Assembly (NCBI GenBank): GCA_037200845.1
Contig: JBBCGQ010000001.1
Coordinates: 2,430,237 to 2,494,236 of the forward strand
Length of the DNA: 64,000 nt
DNA from: Bauldia sp.
Lineage (GTDB): Bacteria; Pseudomonadota; Alphaproteobacteria; Rhizobiales; Kaistiaceae
Reading direction: 5' to 3'
Made by a program: the position numbers and the translations under genes. The notes below the pieces were generated by a model. It saw only the letters and a list, made by a program, of their open reading frames with translations, did not search any database and was not told where the DNA came from. Position 1 is the stretch's first letter. Every line of letters begins with the position of its first letter. Shown here one piece after another: positions 38,624 to 48,123 of this stretch.

Positions 38624-39418
38624 TCAGACCGCGACTTCCGCCTTGATCGACGGATGCGGGTCGTACCCCTCCAGCACGAAATCGTCGTAGACGAAATCGA
38701 AGATCGAATGGACGTCCGGATTGAGTTTCATTTTCGGCAGCGGCCGCGGCGCGCGCGATAGCTGCAGCTTCGCCTGGTCGATGTGGTTGAGATAGAGGTG
38801 CGCGTCGCCGAGCGTGTGGATGAATTCGCCGGGCTTCAGCCCGGTCACCTGCGCCATCATCTGCGTCAGCAGCGCGTAGGACGCGATGTTGAACGGCACG
38901 CCGAGGAAGATGTCGCCGGAACGCTGGTAGAGCTGGCACGAGAGCGTGCCGTTGACGACGTAGAACTGGAACAGCGTGTGGCACGGCGGCAGCGCCTGCT
39001 TGTCGATGTCGGCCGGGTTCCAGCCGGTGACGATCAGGCGGCGCGAGTCCGGGTTACGCTTGATCTCGGATTCAACCAGCTTGATCTGGTCGATGGTGCC
39101 GCCGTCCGGCGTCGGCCACGCCCGCCACTCCTTGCCGTACACCGGGCCGAGGTCGCCGTTCTCATCGGCCCACGCGTCCCAGATACGGACGCCGTTGTCC
39201 TTGAGGTAGCGGATGTTGGTGTCGCCGGAGAGGAACCAGAGCAGCTCGTGGATCACCGACTTCAGGTGAATCTTCTTGGTCGTCACCAGCGGGAAGCCGG
39301 CCGCGAGATCGAAGCGCATCTGGTAGCCGAACAGCGACAACGTGCCCGTGCCGGTGCGATCCGGCTTGCGGGTGCCGTGCTCCAGCGCGTGGCGCATCAG
39401 GTCGAGGTACTGGCGCAT
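38624..39418 (-). CDS. thyA: Thymidylate synthase
   Basis: A 264-residue enzyme methylating dUMP to dTMP with methylene-tetrahydrofolate, releasing dihydrofolate. C146 in [12 protein letters not shown] is the nucleophile; [26 protein letters not shown] and the C-terminal [13 protein letters not shown] are conserved. Length and Cys position equal those of the E. coli enzyme. Confidence 0.98.
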   Translation of the reverse strand: MRQYLDLMRHALEHGTRKPDRTGTGTLSLFGYQMRFDLAAGFPLVTTKKIHLKSVIHELLWFLSGDTNIRYLKDNGVRIWDAWADENGDLGPVYGKEWRAWPTPDGGTIDQIKLVESEIKRNPDSRRLIVTGWNPADIDKQALPPCHTLFQFYVVNGTLSCQLYQRSGDIFLGVPFNIASYALLTQMMAQVTGLKPGEFIHTLGDAHLYLNHIDQAKLQLSRAPRPLPKMKLNPDVHSIFDFVYDDFVLEGYDPHPSIKAEVAV

Positions 39419-39439
39419 CCGGGACTAGATAGGCGATTC

Positions 39440-39463
39440 CGGGCGGGGGCGCACCCCCGCCCG
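39440..39463. terminator. GC-rich perfect hairpin after the MFS gene
   Basis: CGGGCGGGGG-CGCA-CCCCCGCCCG, a ten-base perfect stem nine bases past the exporter stop on the minus strand, without a T run. Probably a factor-dependent stop or mRNA stabiliser. Confidence 0.5.
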
Positions 39464-39472
39464 AAACTCCAG

Positions 39473-40699
39473 CTATTCCGCCGGCTGCGCGTGCGCCTCG
39501 GCCTCGACCTCGACTTCCGGCGCGCCCTTGCGGAGCGTGATCATGCCGAGAATGAAGGCGACCAGCGCGCAGGCGACGATGGCCGTGACCATCGGCAGGA
39601 CGGCGCCGTTCGAGAACGCCCCGACGAGGCCGACCACGACGGCTCCAGCAACAAGCTGCAGCGTACCCATCAGGGCCGCCGCCGTACCTGCCGTGCGGCC
39701 ATAATTTTCGAGCGACAGCGCCGCTGTCGACGGGATGACGAGGCCCATCGCCGCGAAGCCGATCCACAGCAGGCTGGCCAGAACGTAGAGATTGTCGACG
39801 CCGGCCAGCGTCAGCACGAACAGCGTCGAGGTCGATATCAGGTAGAAGGTGAGCGCCGCGCGCACCGTGCGGTGCAGGCCGAAGCGCTTGCCGAAATACC
39901 CGGTGAGCTGCGCCGTGCCGATGAAGGCGATGGCGTTCACCGAGAAGGCAATGCTGTACTCGGCCGGCGAGAGGCCGAAGTGGCCGATGTAGACGAACGA
40001 CGAGCCCGACAGAAAGGCGAAGAAGCTCGCCAGCCCGAAGCCGCCGATGAACACCAGCCCGATGTACTGCCGGTCGCGGAACAGCCCGGCATAGCTCGCC
40101 GCGATCGTGCGGATGTTGAACGGGATACGCTGCTCGACCGGCCGCGTCTCCTTCAACGCGAAGCCGACGAGGAACACGCTCAGCACGGCGGCAACCGCCA
40201 TGGCCAGGAAGATTTCCCGCCACGAGCCGAACGCGATGACGGCGCTGCCGAACAGCGGCGCCAGGATCGGCGAGACGCTGAAGACGAGCATGAGAAGCGA
40301 CATCAGGCGCGCGGCCTCATGTCCGGTGTGCAGATCGCGCACGACCGCGCGCGGGATCGTCATGCCGGCGCAGGCACCGATACCCTGAACGAAACGCGCG
40401 AAGATCAGCCACTCGATCGACGGCGCGAAGCTGCAGCCGACCGCGCCGATGACGTAGAGGATGCTGCCGAAATAAAGCGGCGCCTTGCGGCCGAACGAGT
40501 CGGACACCGGGCCGTAGATGATCTGGCAGAGGGCGACCGCCAGGAAGAAAGCCATGAGGCTTCCCTGAGCGGCGGCGGGCGAAGCTTGCAGGTCCTGCGC
40601 AAGCGTCGGCAAGGCCGGAAGATACATATCGATCGCGAACGGGCCGATAGCCGACACGAGGCCGAGCACGATCGCGTTTCGTGCGAAACTTGATGCCAT
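39473..40699 (-). CDS. Bcr/CflA-type drug efflux MFS transporter
   Basis: A 408-residue inner-membrane protein with about 12 hydrophobic segments. SAIGPFAIDMYLPALPTLAQDLQASPAAAQGSL and YGPVSDSFGRKAPLYFG are typical of the Bcr/CflA drug:H+ antiporter family. The C-terminal tail is acidic (EVEVEAEAHAQPAE). It lies 183 bases downstream of an AraC regulator on the same strand, which may control it. Confidence 0.9.
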   Translation of the reverse strand: MASSFARNAIVLGLVSAIGPFAIDMYLPALPTLAQDLQASPAAAQGSLMAFFLAVALCQIIYGPVSDSFGRKAPLYFGSILYVIGAVGCSFAPSIEWLIFARFVQGIGACAGMTIPRAVVRDLHTGHEAARLMSLLMLVFSVSPILAPLFGSAVIAFGSWREIFLAMAVAAVLSVFLVGFALKETRPVEQRIPFNIRTIAASYAGLFRDRQYIGLVFIGGFGLASFFAFLSGSSFVYIGHFGLSPAEYSIAFSVNAIAFIGTAQLTGYFGKRFGLHRTVRAALTFYLISTSTLFVLTLAGVDNLYVLASLLWIGFAAMGLVIPSTAALSLENYGRTAGTAAALMGTLQLVAGAVVVGLVGAFSNGAVLPMVTAIVACALVAFILGMITLRKGAPEVEVEAEAHAQPAE

Positions 40700-40882
40700 A
40701 GCGATGTCTTTCGGGTGGTGGCGCGGGCCGCCTTGGGAGGAAGGATCGCGCTGGGACTAAGTCTATATACCGCGCATTTGTGCAATGCAACAATTTAGCT
40801 GGAACACCCGTCACATCAACATCTTAGGTGTGACGATTTGATCACAATGCCATGCACTGCAGCACGAACCTGACAGCAGTCG

Positions 40883-41938
40883 TCAGGTTGACCCGGTGAC
40901 CGAAGCAGCGGGAGATAGGGGGCCGTGTTCCTTCCGCCAGGCCCCGGGCGGCACGCCGATGAGTTTCTTGAAGGCGCGCTGGAAGGCTTCCTCCGAAGCA
41001 TAGCCCACCTCCGCCGCGACTCTAGCGACGCTGGCACCCTGTTGCTCGAGCAGGCGCGAGGCGAGCTGGATGCGCCACCGGCCGAGATACTGGATCGGCG
41101 AGGTGCCGAGATGGTCGGTGAAGCGCTCGGCAAAGCGCGAGCGCGACAGGCCGACGTTCCGCGCCAGGCTCTCGATGGTCCACGGCTCTGCCGGCCGCGA
41201 ATGCATGAGGCGGAGCGCGGCGCCGACGTGGCGATCGCGCAGCGCCGCCAGCCAGCCGACCGCGTCGGCCGGCAGATTGTCCATGTGCCAGCGGATCACC
41301 TCGACGAACATCAGCTCGGCGACTTTGGTCAGCGCCGAATCGCTGCCGGCGCCACGCCCGCGCGTCTCGGCGATCGCCTTGCCGACCAGACTGACCAGCA
41401 GGCGCTGCGTCGATTCCGACGTGCGCGCGCGCAGCATGCGCGGCAGCGCGGCCAGCAGCGGATTGAACGGACGCGCGTCGCAGCCGAGGAAGCCGCAGAC
41501 AAAGTGACAGGCCTCCTCCCTGCCCTCGCCCGCGTTAAGAATGAAGGTAACCGGCAGCGGCCGATCGGCAACGTCCCATTCCTCCAGCCGCGGCTCCTCG
41601 TGGAGATCCGGCGAGGAGCCGAGATTGTGCTCATCGCCGTTGGGGAAGAGGACCGCGTCGCCTGCGCGCAGCAGCACGGCCGACGACGGATCGTCGACCA
41701 GCGACACCCAGCACGAGCCCGCCGTCACGATGTGGAAGGGGATCACATGCTCGGCCCGCGGCATGACGAAATGGGCGACGTCGGCGACGGTGGGCGTCGT
41801 CGCCACCCATGGCGCGTATCCGGCGTTGTCGAAGAACAGCGCGCCGGTCAGGCGGACGGCGCGCAACACCTCGGAGAGCACGTCCGGCTCGGGCTGCTGG
41901 ATCTGCTCGACCATCTCTTCGAGGGTCAGAATGCTCAT
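40883..41938 (-). CDS. AraC-family regulator with N-terminal cupin
   Basis: A 351-residue regulator: an N-terminal cupin-like sensor (about 20-170, with HFVMPRAEHVIPFHIVTAGSCW and LLRAGDAVLFPNGDEHNLG) and a C-terminal AraC domain (WTIESLARNVGLSRSRFAERFTDHLGTSPIQYLGRWRI, VARVAAEVGYASEEAFQRAFKKLIGVPPGAWR). Regulators of this build often control a nearby efflux gene; the MFS exporter downstream is the likely target. Confidence 0.9.
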   Translation of the reverse strand: MSILTLEEMVEQIQQPEPDVLSEVLRAVRLTGALFFDNAGYAPWVATTPTVADVAHFVMPRAEHVIPFHIVTAGSCWVSLVDDPSSAVLLRAGDAVLFPNGDEHNLGSSPDLHEEPRLEEWDVADRPLPVTFILNAGEGREEACHFVCGFLGCDARPFNPLLAALPRMLRARTSESTQRLLVSLVGKAIAETRGRGAGSDSALTKVAELMFVEVIRWHMDNLPADAVGWLAALRDRHVGAALRLMHSRPAEPWTIESLARNVGLSRSRFAERFTDHLGTSPIQYLGRWRIQLASRLLEQQGASVARVAAEVGYASEEAFQRAFKKLIGVPPGAWRKEHGPLSPAASVTGST

Positions 41939-42051
41939 TCGCCCTCCCGATTGGGACGATCGGACAGCAAGATCGGACGGCCAGTCATACCATCATCGCC
42001 GCGATGCAAGCAAAGTCGGAGCACGCACAGAGCGCGTCAGGGAGACCTCCG

Positions 42052-42648
42052 ATGCACCTTCGAATCGCTGCAATCGCCGCTTCGCTTTCCTGCCTCTTCG
42101 CTGCCGCCGCGATGGCCGGCCCGGTCGGCGACGCGGCCAAGGCCGGCGACCTCGCGGCACTTGCCAAGGCGCTCGGCAGTGGCGGCACGATCGAGGAAAA
42201 GAACGCCAGCGCCGAGACACCGCTGATCATCGCCGCACTCGCCGGCAAGACCGCCGTGGTGCTCGATCTCATCAAGCGCGGCGCCGACGTCAACGCGAGG
42301 AACGACCGCGGCATGACGGCGCTGCACGCCGCGACCTTTGCCGGCGATCTGCCCGCCGTCGAGGCCCTGCTCGCCGCCGGCGTTGCCGTCGATGAGGCAG
42401 GCAACAAGTTCAAGGTGACGCCGCTGTTCGTCGCCGCGGAGGAGAACCACATCGACATCGTCACGCTGCTGCTCGACCGCGGCGCCGCGATCGAGCAGAC
42501 CGAAGCACACGGCTACACGGTGCTGACGCGCTCCGCCTTCAAGGAACACGACGCCATCATCGCGCTGCTCCTCAAGAGGGGCGCTGCGTGCCAGGAGGTC
42601 GATCCGGCATGGCTGAAGGAATGCACCAAGCGCAAAGCCGCACTCTGA
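42052..42648 (+). CDS. Exported ankyrin-repeat protein
   Basis: A 198-residue protein with a signal peptide (cut near AAMAGPVG) and about four ankyrin repeats (SAETPLIIAALAGKTAVVLDLIKRGADVNARN, MTALHAATFAGDLPAVEALLAAG, VTPLFVAAEENHIDIVTLLLDRG, YTVLTRSAFKEHDAIIALLLKRG). Probably a periplasmic protein-binding module with unknown partner. GGGAGA precedes the start. The YHS-domain gene follows 29 bases later. Confidence 0.87.
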   Translation: MHLRIAAIAASLSCLFAAAAMAGPVGDAAKAGDLAALAKALGSGGTIEEKNASAETPLIIAALAGKTAVVLDLIKRGADVNARNDRGMTALHAATFAGDLPAVEALLAAGVAVDEAGNKFKVTPLFVAAEENHIDIVTLLLDRGAAIEQTEAHGYTVLTRSAFKEHDAIIALLLKRGAACQEVDPAWLKECTKRKAAL

Positions 42649-42677
42649 TCGACGGCGATAACCAAGGAGCCACGGCA

Positions 42678-43121
42678 ATGACCTTCCGATTCACCAGCCT
42701 GCTTGTCGCCGGAACCATCCTGGCGAGCGCGCCCGCCTTCGCCAGCAACGTCAACACCGGATACTTCGGCAACGTCGCCATCGAGGGCTACGACACGGTC
42801 GCGTATTTCACGGCCAGGAAAGCGACCAGGGGCCTCGAGACCATCACCTACGAATGGCAAGGCGCCACGTGGCAGTTCGCGAATGAGAAGGACCGCGCCC
42901 TGTTCGCCGCCAACCCGGAGGCGTACGCGCCGCAATTCGGCGGCCTGTGCGCCGAGGGCGTCGCCTACCACGAGGTCTCCGCCAACATCGAGCCGGAGGT
43001 CTGGGAGGTGATCGAAGGCAAGCTCTACATGAATTATTCGGCGGCCTTCGTCGACCTGCCCGGCAACATCCCCGCCGCGCAGACGAACTGGCCGGAGGTG
43101 AAGGCGAAGCTGCAAAAGTGA
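42678..43121 (+). CDS. Exported YHS-domain protein
   Basis: A 147-residue protein with a signal peptide (cut near AFASNVN) and a YHS domain (VAIEGYDTVAYFTARKATRGLETITYEWQGATWQFANEKDRALFAANPEAYAPQFGGLCAEGVA). It matches a family annotated as YHS-domain (seleno)protein; no in-frame TGA is seen here. YHS domains often bind metal or accompany metal transport, unproven in this case. Probably co-transcribed with the ankyrin gene. Confidence 0.87.
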   Translation: MTFRFTSLLVAGTILASAPAFASNVNTGYFGNVAIEGYDTVAYFTARKATRGLETITYEWQGATWQFANEKDRALFAANPEAYAPQFGGLCAEGVAYHEVSANIEPEVWEVIEGKLYMNYSAAFVDLPGNIPAAQTNWPEVKAKLQK

Positions 43122-43127
43122 GGCGAA

Positions 43128-44192
43128 CTAGGCGTCGACCGCTACGGTCGCCGCCTCCGCCGCGCCCAGCGCCTTGCGTACCGCCGGCGCGACCTTCGTG
43201 CCGAACAGTTCGATCGAGTGCATCAACTGCTTGTGCGGCAGCGCCCCGACGCTGAACTGCACGAGGAAGCGGTCATGGTTGAAGAACTCGTGCTGGAACA
43301 GAATCTTTTCCGTCACCTCGTCCGGGCTGCCGACAAACGCAGCCCCGCGCAGCGTCGTTCCCGCATCGAATTGCGCGCGCGTCGTCGGCGGCCAGCCGCG
43401 CTCGCGCCCGATCCGCGTCATCGCCTCGGCAAACGGCGGGAAGGCTTCGTCACGCGCCTGTTGGGCGGTGTCGGCGACATAGCCGTGCGAATTGATACCG
43501 ACCTTGAGCTTCGCCGGATCGTGACCGGCGCGCTGCGCCGACTCGCGATAGAGATCGACCAGCGGCGCGAAGCGCTCCGGCTCGCCGCCGATGATGGCGA
43601 GCGCCAGCGGGAGGCCGAGCGTGCCGGCGCGCACCACCGACTCCGGCGTGCCGCCGACCGCGATCCACACGGGCAGCGGATTCTGCACCGGCCGCGGATA
43701 GACGCCGAGATTGTTGATCGGCGCGCGATGCTTGCCCGACCACTTCACGCGCTCGCCGGCGCGAATCTTGAGGAGCAGGTCGAGCTTGTCGGCGAACAGC
43801 GAGTCGTAGTCGTTGAGGTCGTAGCCGAACAGCGGGAACGACTCGATGAACGAGCCCCGCCCCGCCATGATCTCGGCGCGGCCGTTGGAGATATTGTCGA
43901 CCGTGGCGAATTCCTCGAACACCCGCACCGGGTCGTCGGAGGAAATGACGCTGACCGCGCTGGTCAGCCGGATGTTCTTGGTGCGCGCCGCCGCTGCCGC
44001 GAGCGCCACGGCGGGAGCGGACACCGCGAAATCGACGCGGTGGTGCTCGCCGATGCCGAAGACGTCGAGCCCGACCTGATCGGCCAGTTCGACTTCCTCC
44101 AGCAGATTACGGAAGCGCGTCGCCGGATCGAGCCGCGCGCCTGTCCGCGGGTCCGGCGACATCTCGGCAAAGGTGTAGACGCCCAGTTCCAT
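43128..44192 (-). CDS. LLM-class flavin-dependent oxidoreductase
   Basis: A 354-residue luciferase-like monooxygenase fold. [67 protein letters not shown] and [23 protein letters not shown] match the family, which uses reduced flavin. The substrate is unknown and no flavin reductase is adjacent. The start at 44192 has GGGCG upstream; an earlier ATG at 44207 is possible. Confidence 0.9.
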   Translation of the reverse strand: MELGVYTFAEMSPDPRTGARLDPATRFRNLLEEVELADQVGLDVFGIGEHHRVDFAVSAPAVALAAAAARTKNIRLTSAVSVISSDDPVRVFEEFATVDNISNGRAEIMAGRGSFIESFPLFGYDLNDYDSLFADKLDLLLKIRAGERVKWSGKHRAPINNLGVYPRPVQNPLPVWIAVGGTPESVVRAGTLGLPLALAIIGGEPERFAPLVDLYRESAQRAGHDPAKLKVGINSHGYVADTAQQARDEAFPPFAEAMTRIGRERGWPPTTRAQFDAGTTLRGAAFVGSPDEVTEKILFQHEFFNHDRFLVQFSVGALPHKQLMHSIELFGTKVAPAVRKALGAAEAATVAVDA

Positions 44193-44257
44193 AGTTTTCG
44201 CCCTCATGGAGGGATGCTACTTGGCGTCCCCTGCCCGTCTCGGCAAGATCGCACCCC

Positions 44258-44779
44258 ATGGAGCAGTTGTTCATCGACGACGATGTGGTTGGCGGGGTGG
44301 AAGTCATGCCTGCCGGGAACGCAGCCTGGGTGGCCGAACAAATGGCAGCAATTGCCCGCCATTCGGCAGCGCACCGGACCGCTTACGGCTGGTCGGACAT
44401 GTATGTGCGGCCGCCGGCTCCCGCCGATGTGGAGCGCCTCGGAATCCCGTTCGCGGCCGCGGTCGATGCTCTGGCGCCTCTGTTCCCACCGATCGGCCAG
44501 GTCGTCACGGGCCGCACCGACCGGCCCCAGATCATCGCTCGCGCCAAGGCTTTCGGGCCATCGCTCCTGACGGCGGCTGTGCTCTACCGCCAGCCCGCCG
44601 GCACGGCCATCCAGACGATCGAACTGACGCTGCGCGGCTCCGACACCGAGCAGGAAGCCGTGCTTTCCGCCCTGGCGGCCCTCCCTTCGCCCGAGCCGCT
44701 GATGGTCGTCGATTGGGATCGCGCGCGTGCTGCCCTGTTTGGGGACAGTGAGGCAATTGGCCGGTTCATCGCCTCTTAA
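44258..44779 (+). CDS. Hypothetical protein
   Basis: A 173-residue soluble protein starting MEQLFIDDDVVGGVEVMPAG. No signal peptide, membrane segment or motif I recognise; composition and codon use match its neighbours. It lies just before the tmRNA gene on the same strand. Function unknown. Confidence 0.6.
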   Translation: MEQLFIDDDVVGGVEVMPAGNAAWVAEQMAAIARHSAAHRTAYGWSDMYVRPPAPADVERLGIPFAAAVDALAPLFPPIGQVVTGRTDRPQIIARAKAFGPSLLTAAVLYRQPAGTAIQTIELTLRGSDTEQEAVLSALAALPSPEPLMVVDWDRARAALFGDSEAIGRFIAS

Positions 44780-44800
44780 GGCACAGCGAACGGCTTCCCT

Positions 44801-44828
44801 TTGCGTTCGCGGCGCGAATCCCTATATT
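44801..44828 (+). promoter_or_regulatory. Putative ssrA promoter
   Basis: TTGCGT (44801-44806) and TATATT (44823-44828) with a 16-base spacer, placing the start near 44833-44836, just before the acceptor piece of the tmRNA. Confidence 0.6.
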
Positions 44829-44832
44829 TCGA

Positions 44833-45140
44833 GGTGCCGGAGCAATCCGGCTACGGCGATAAACTGCCATCGTAATAAACCCTACGGACCCGGGGGCAGT
44901 ACCCGGCGCCTCCACCATTTATGGGGGCGAACTAGGATCGACGAGGGCGTAAAGGGTGTGTTTTCGCTCGGCATGGTTCCACCGTTATCGGACCGAAACT
45001 ATAGTTGCTAATGACAACTATGCCGAGGTTCGCCTCGCTGCGTAATGCAGTGATGCAATCTCAATCGAAGTCCTTGCGGTTCGCATCGTAAGGCGGGGTT
45101 CGGAGGCACCTGGCAACAGAAGCCTCCACTTTATTCCAGG
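44833..45140 (+). ncRNA. ssrA: Two-piece (circularly permuted) tmRNA
   Basis: The acceptor piece comes first: T arm CCGGG-GGCAGTA-CCCGG, then CGCCTCC and ACCA. Five bases on, GGGGGCG opens the coding piece and pairs with CGCCTCC (one G-U). The tag frame 45007-45045 reads ANDNYAEVRLAA then stop, a rhizobial-type degradation tag. Downstream GGAGGC/GCCTCC is a closing hairpin. The precursor would be cut between the pieces, as known for alphaproteobacteria. Ends are approximate. It rescues stalled ribosomes and tags proteins for ClpXP, whose adaptor sspB follows. Confidence 0.93.
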
Positions 45141-45191
45141 GGCTGTGCCCCGACGGATGCGCGGGGGGCACTGGTTAATGCGGCAGGCACA

Positions 45192-45728
45192 ATGGCCGAG
45201 GATCTGATCCGCTACGACATCCTGGCGCAGGATGCTTTGCGCGGCGTAGTGCGGAAGGTGCTGTCGGAAGTCGCGCGCACCACGCTTCCGGGCGACCATC
45301 ACTTCTTCATCTCGTTCGCGACGACCGCGCCGGGCGTGCGCGTCTCCACCCGCCTGCTGTCGCAGTACCCGGAGGAGATGACCATCGTCCTCCAGCATCA
45401 GTACTGGGATCTCGTCGTCACCGAGCACGCGATGGAGGTCGGTCTCTCTTTCAACGGCATACCCGAGCGGCTGCTCATTCCATTCTCTGCGGTGAAGCAG
45501 TTCCTCGATCCCTCCGTCGGCTTCAAGATCGAGTTCAACATGGCGCTCGCCCCGCGCCTCGCCGAGCCGCTCGCCGAAGTCGCGGCGCCCGCGCCTGTCG
45601 TCGCGCTCGAGAAGAAGGCCGAGGCGCCCGCCGCCGCCCGCGACAAGGAAAAAGACAAAGACAAGGAAGACGCCGTGCCGGCCGCGGCGGCCCAGGTCGT
45701 CAGCCTCGACGCATTCCGCAAGAAGTAA
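45192..45728 (+). CDS. sspB: SspB, ClpXP adaptor for ssrA-tagged proteins
   Basis: A 178-residue adaptor. The folded domain (about 10-130) matches alphaproteobacterial SspB (RYDILAQDALRGVVRKVLSEVARTTLPGDHHFFISFATTAPGVRVS, PEEMTIVLQHQYWDLVV, FSVGLSFNG-type strands). A flexible Ala/Lys/Glu-rich linker leads to the C-terminal tail QVVSLDAFRKK, the sort of peptide that docks on ClpX. It begins 52 bases after the tmRNA and ends six bases before fumC. Confidence 0.93.
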   Translation: MAEDLIRYDILAQDALRGVVRKVLSEVARTTLPGDHHFFISFATTAPGVRVSTRLLSQYPEEMTIVLQHQYWDLVVTEHAMEVGLSFNGIPERLLIPFSAVKQFLDPSVGFKIEFNMALAPRLAEPLAEVAAPAPVVALEKKAEAPAAARDKEKDKDKEDAVPAAAAQVVSLDAFRKK

Positions 45729-45734
45729 GCTCCG

Positions 45735-47132
45735 ATGGCCACCCAGAAGTCGCGAATGGAGACGGACTCCTTCGGCCCGATCGCGGTGCCGGCGGATCGC
45801 TACTGGGGCGCGCAGTCCGAGCGCTCGCTGGAAAATTTCCCGATCGGCTGGGAGAAACAGCCCGTCCCGATCGTGCGCGCGCTGGGCATCGTCAAGCGCG
45901 CCGCGGCGGAAGTGAACATGGACCTCGGCAAGCTTGACCCGAAGATCGGCGAAGCCATCGTCGAGGCGGCCGAGGAGGTGATCGAGGGCAAGCTCGACGC
46001 CCACTTCCCGCTCGCCGTCTGGCAGACCGGCTCGGGCACGCAGTCGAACATGAACGCCAACGAGGTGATCGCCAACCGCGCGATCGAGCTGCTCGGCGGC
46101 GAACTCGGCTCGAAGACGCCGGTCCACCCCAACGACCACGTCAACCTCAGCCAATCGTCCAACGACACCTACCCGACCGCGATGCACATCGCCGCGGCCG
46201 AGGAGATCCACCACCGCCTGATCCCGGCGCTGCAGAAGCTGCGGAACGCCCTGAACGACAAGGCGATGGAGTGGGCCCGCATCATCAAGATCGGCCGCAC
46301 CCACACCCAAGATGCGACGCCCCTTACCCTCGGCCAGGAATTCTCCGGCTACACCGCGCAGGTCGAGAACGGCATCGCGCGCATCGAGCAGACGCTGCCC
46401 CGCCTGATGCAGCTCGCCCAGGGCGGCACTGCCGTCGGCACCGGCCTCAACGCGCCGGTCGGCTTCGCGCAGCGCATCGCCGACCGCATCGCCGCGATCA
46501 CGCGCATGCCCTTCACCACGGCGCCGAACAAGTTCGAGGCGCTGGCGGCACATGATGCGATGGTCTTCTCGCACGGCGCGCTGAACACGGTGGCGGTGAG
46601 CCTGTTCAAGATCGCGAACGACATCCGCTTGCTGGGCTCCGGTCCCCGCTCCGGCCTCGGCGAGCTGTCGCTTCCCGAGAACGAGCCGGGTTCGTCCATC
46701 ATGCCGGGCAAGGTCAACCCGACGCAGTGCGAGGCGATGACCCAGGTCTGCGTGCAGGTCTTCGGCAACCACGCCGCCGTCACCTTCGCCGGCAGCCAGG
46801 GCCACTTCGAGCTCAACGTCTACAATCCGGTGATGGCGTACAATTTCCTGCAGTCGGTGCGCCTGCTCGCCGACGCCGCGGTGAGCTTCACCGACCGCTG
46901 CGTCATCGGCATCAAGGCCAACGAAGATCACATCAAGGAACTGATGCAGCGCTCGCTGATGCTGGTGACGGCGCTCACCCCCAAGATCGGCTACGACAAG
47001 GCCGCCGAGATCGCCAAGACCGCCCACCACAACGGCACCACGCTGAAGGAAGAAGCCGTCCGCCTCGGCTACGTCACCGCCGCCGAATTCGACCGGATCG
47101 TCCGCCCCGAGGACATGCTCGGGCCGAAATAG
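45735..47132 (+). CDS. fumC: Class II fumarate hydratase
   Basis: A 465-residue TCA-cycle enzyme hydrating fumarate to malate without iron-sulfur cluster. [56 protein letters not shown] and [13 protein letters not shown] are signature segments; full length. It starts six bases after sspB. Confidence 0.98.
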   Translation: MATQKSRMETDSFGPIAVPADRYWGAQSERSLENFPIGWEKQPVPIVRALGIVKRAAAEVNMDLGKLDPKIGEAIVEAAEEVIEGKLDAHFPLAVWQTGSGTQSNMNANEVIANRAIELLGGELGSKTPVHPNDHVNLSQSSNDTYPTAMHIAAAEEIHHRLIPALQKLRNALNDKAMEWARIIKIGRTHTQDATPLTLGQEFSGYTAQVENGIARIEQTLPRLMQLAQGGTAVGTGLNAPVGFAQRIADRIAAITRMPFTTAPNKFEALAAHDAMVFSHGALNTVAVSLFKIANDIRLLGSGPRSGLGELSLPENEPGSSIMPGKVNPTQCEAMTQVCVQVFGNHAAVTFAGSQGHFELNVYNPVMAYNFLQSVRLLADAAVSFTDRCVIGIKANEDHIKELMQRSLMLVTALTPKIGYDKAAEIAKTAHHNGTTLKEEAVRLGYVTAAEFDRIVRPEDMLGPK

Positions 47133-47187
47133 GCCATCGGTTGCCGCCTGCCGGGGCCGTGCTATTCTGAAGGTCTAGGAGAAGATC

Positions 47188-47406
47188 ATGGCTGACACAG
47201 TCGATCTTGCCGTGGATTCGGCATTGCTGCGCGAGGCGCGGAAGCTCGGTGTCGATGTGGAGCGTGAGGTGGAATTGGGCCTCCGCCAGAGTATTGACAA
47301 GCGCAAGCGGCAGCTCGCCTGGCAGGAAGAGAATCGCCAAGCCATCGACGCCTGGAACAAGGAGATCGAGAAAAACGGTCTCTGGTATGAACGCCTTCGC
47401 GACTGA
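47188..47406 (+). CDS. ccdA: CcdA-family antitoxin
   Basis: A 72-residue antitoxin. The N-terminal ribbon-helix-helix (VDLAVDSALLREARKLGVDVEREVELGLRQ) should bind DNA; the C-terminal WQEENRQAIDAWNKEIEKNGLWYERLRD is the disordered segment that wraps CcdB. Its stop overlaps the ccdB start by one base. Confidence 0.88.
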   Translation: MADTVDLAVDSALLREARKLGVDVEREVELGLRQSIDKRKRQLAWQEENRQAIDAWNKEIEKNGLWYERLRD

Positions 47407-47717
47407 TGAGTCGCCAATTCGACGTCCACCGCAACGCGTTCGCGGATGGAGCGTCCGACCCGCCGTTTCTCGTAAATCTTCAGTCCGACCACCTGGAGCC
47501 CATACGCACTGTGGTCGTCGCGCCGCTGTGGCCGGAATCCGATCACGCGCGACCTCCGGTATTTGTCCCGATACGTTTCAGCCGTGGCGAATATTGGCTG
47601 GCCATAAATGAGCTCGCATATATCCGCACGAGTTCGCTAGGCGCAGTCGCCGGCACCCTGGCAGCGCAGCGCGACCGTATCATCCGCGCGCTCGACCTGC
47701 TGTTCACGGGCGTCTGA
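47406..47717 (+). CDS. ccdB: CcdB-family gyrase toxin
   Basis: A 103-residue SH3-like toxin of the CcdB/MazF fold. The C-terminus ALDLLFTGV matches the family end; the F-plasmid toxin ends in FWGI, where the Trp-Gly-Ile is needed for gyrase poisoning. Here Thr stands in place of Trp, so potency may differ. It pairs with ccdA and is followed two bases later by a DUF4169 gene. Confidence 0.87.
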   Translation: MSRQFDVHRNAFADGASDPPFLVNLQSDHLEPIRTVVVAPLWPESDHARPPVFVPIRFSRGEYWLAINELAYIRTSSLGAVAGTLAAQRDRIIRALDLLFTGV

Positions 47718-47719
47718 TC

Positions 47720-47899
47720 ATGGCCGATATCGTCAACCTCCGCCGCGTCCGCAAATCGAAGCAACGCGACGAGCGCGAGAAGGAAGCCGCCGCGAACCGC
47801 ACCCGCTTCGGCCGTACGCGCGCCGAGAAGGAAGCCGAGGCCGCACGGCGCGATCTCGCCGACAAAAACATCGACGGCCACAAGCGCGACCGCGACTGA
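47720..47899 (+). CDS. DUF4169-family small protein
   Basis: A 59-residue highly charged protein (MADIVNLRRVRKSKQRDERE and on), rich in Arg, Lys, Asp and Glu, matching DUF4169, a short alphaproteobacterial family. Its stop overlaps the next start (TGATGG). It is too short for many gene callers. Function unknown. Confidence 0.82.
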   Translation: MADIVNLRRVRKSKQRDEREKEAAANRTRFGRTRAEKEAEAARRDLADKNIDGHKRDRD

Positions 47900-48123
47900 T
47901 GGCCAAGCGGTCGCTCACTGTCGCCGGCCACCGCACGTCGATCTCGCTCGAGGCGCCGTTCTGGGAGGCGCTGGCCGCGATGGCCGAGGCGCGGAAGTCG
48001 AGCGTCGCGGCCGTGGTGGCATCGATCGACCGCGGCCGCGCCGAGGGCACCAATCTTTCCGCCGCCGTCCGCGTCGCAGTGCTCGCCTGGTATCGCAAGA
48101 AGGCGGCTACTCCGCCGGCGTGA
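47899..48123 (+). CDS. Ribbon-helix-helix domain protein
   Basis: A 74-residue protein with a ribbon-helix-helix fold (KRSLTVAGHRTSISLEAPFWEALAAMAEARKSSVAAVVASIDRGRAEGTNLSAAVRVAVLAWYR) of the family found beside DUF4169 in Rhizobiales. A possible small DNA-binding regulator. Its 3' end overlaps the convergent AsmA gene by 17 bases. Confidence 0.83.
   Translation: MAKRSLTVAGHRTSISLEAPFWEALAAMAEARKSSVAAVVASIDRGRAEGTNLSAAVRVAVLAWYRKKAATPPA

Noticed and set aside
42678-43121. Selenocysteine in the YHS-domain protein
   Set aside because: The family is often labelled (seleno)protein, but this copy has an uninterrupted frame with no internal TGA.
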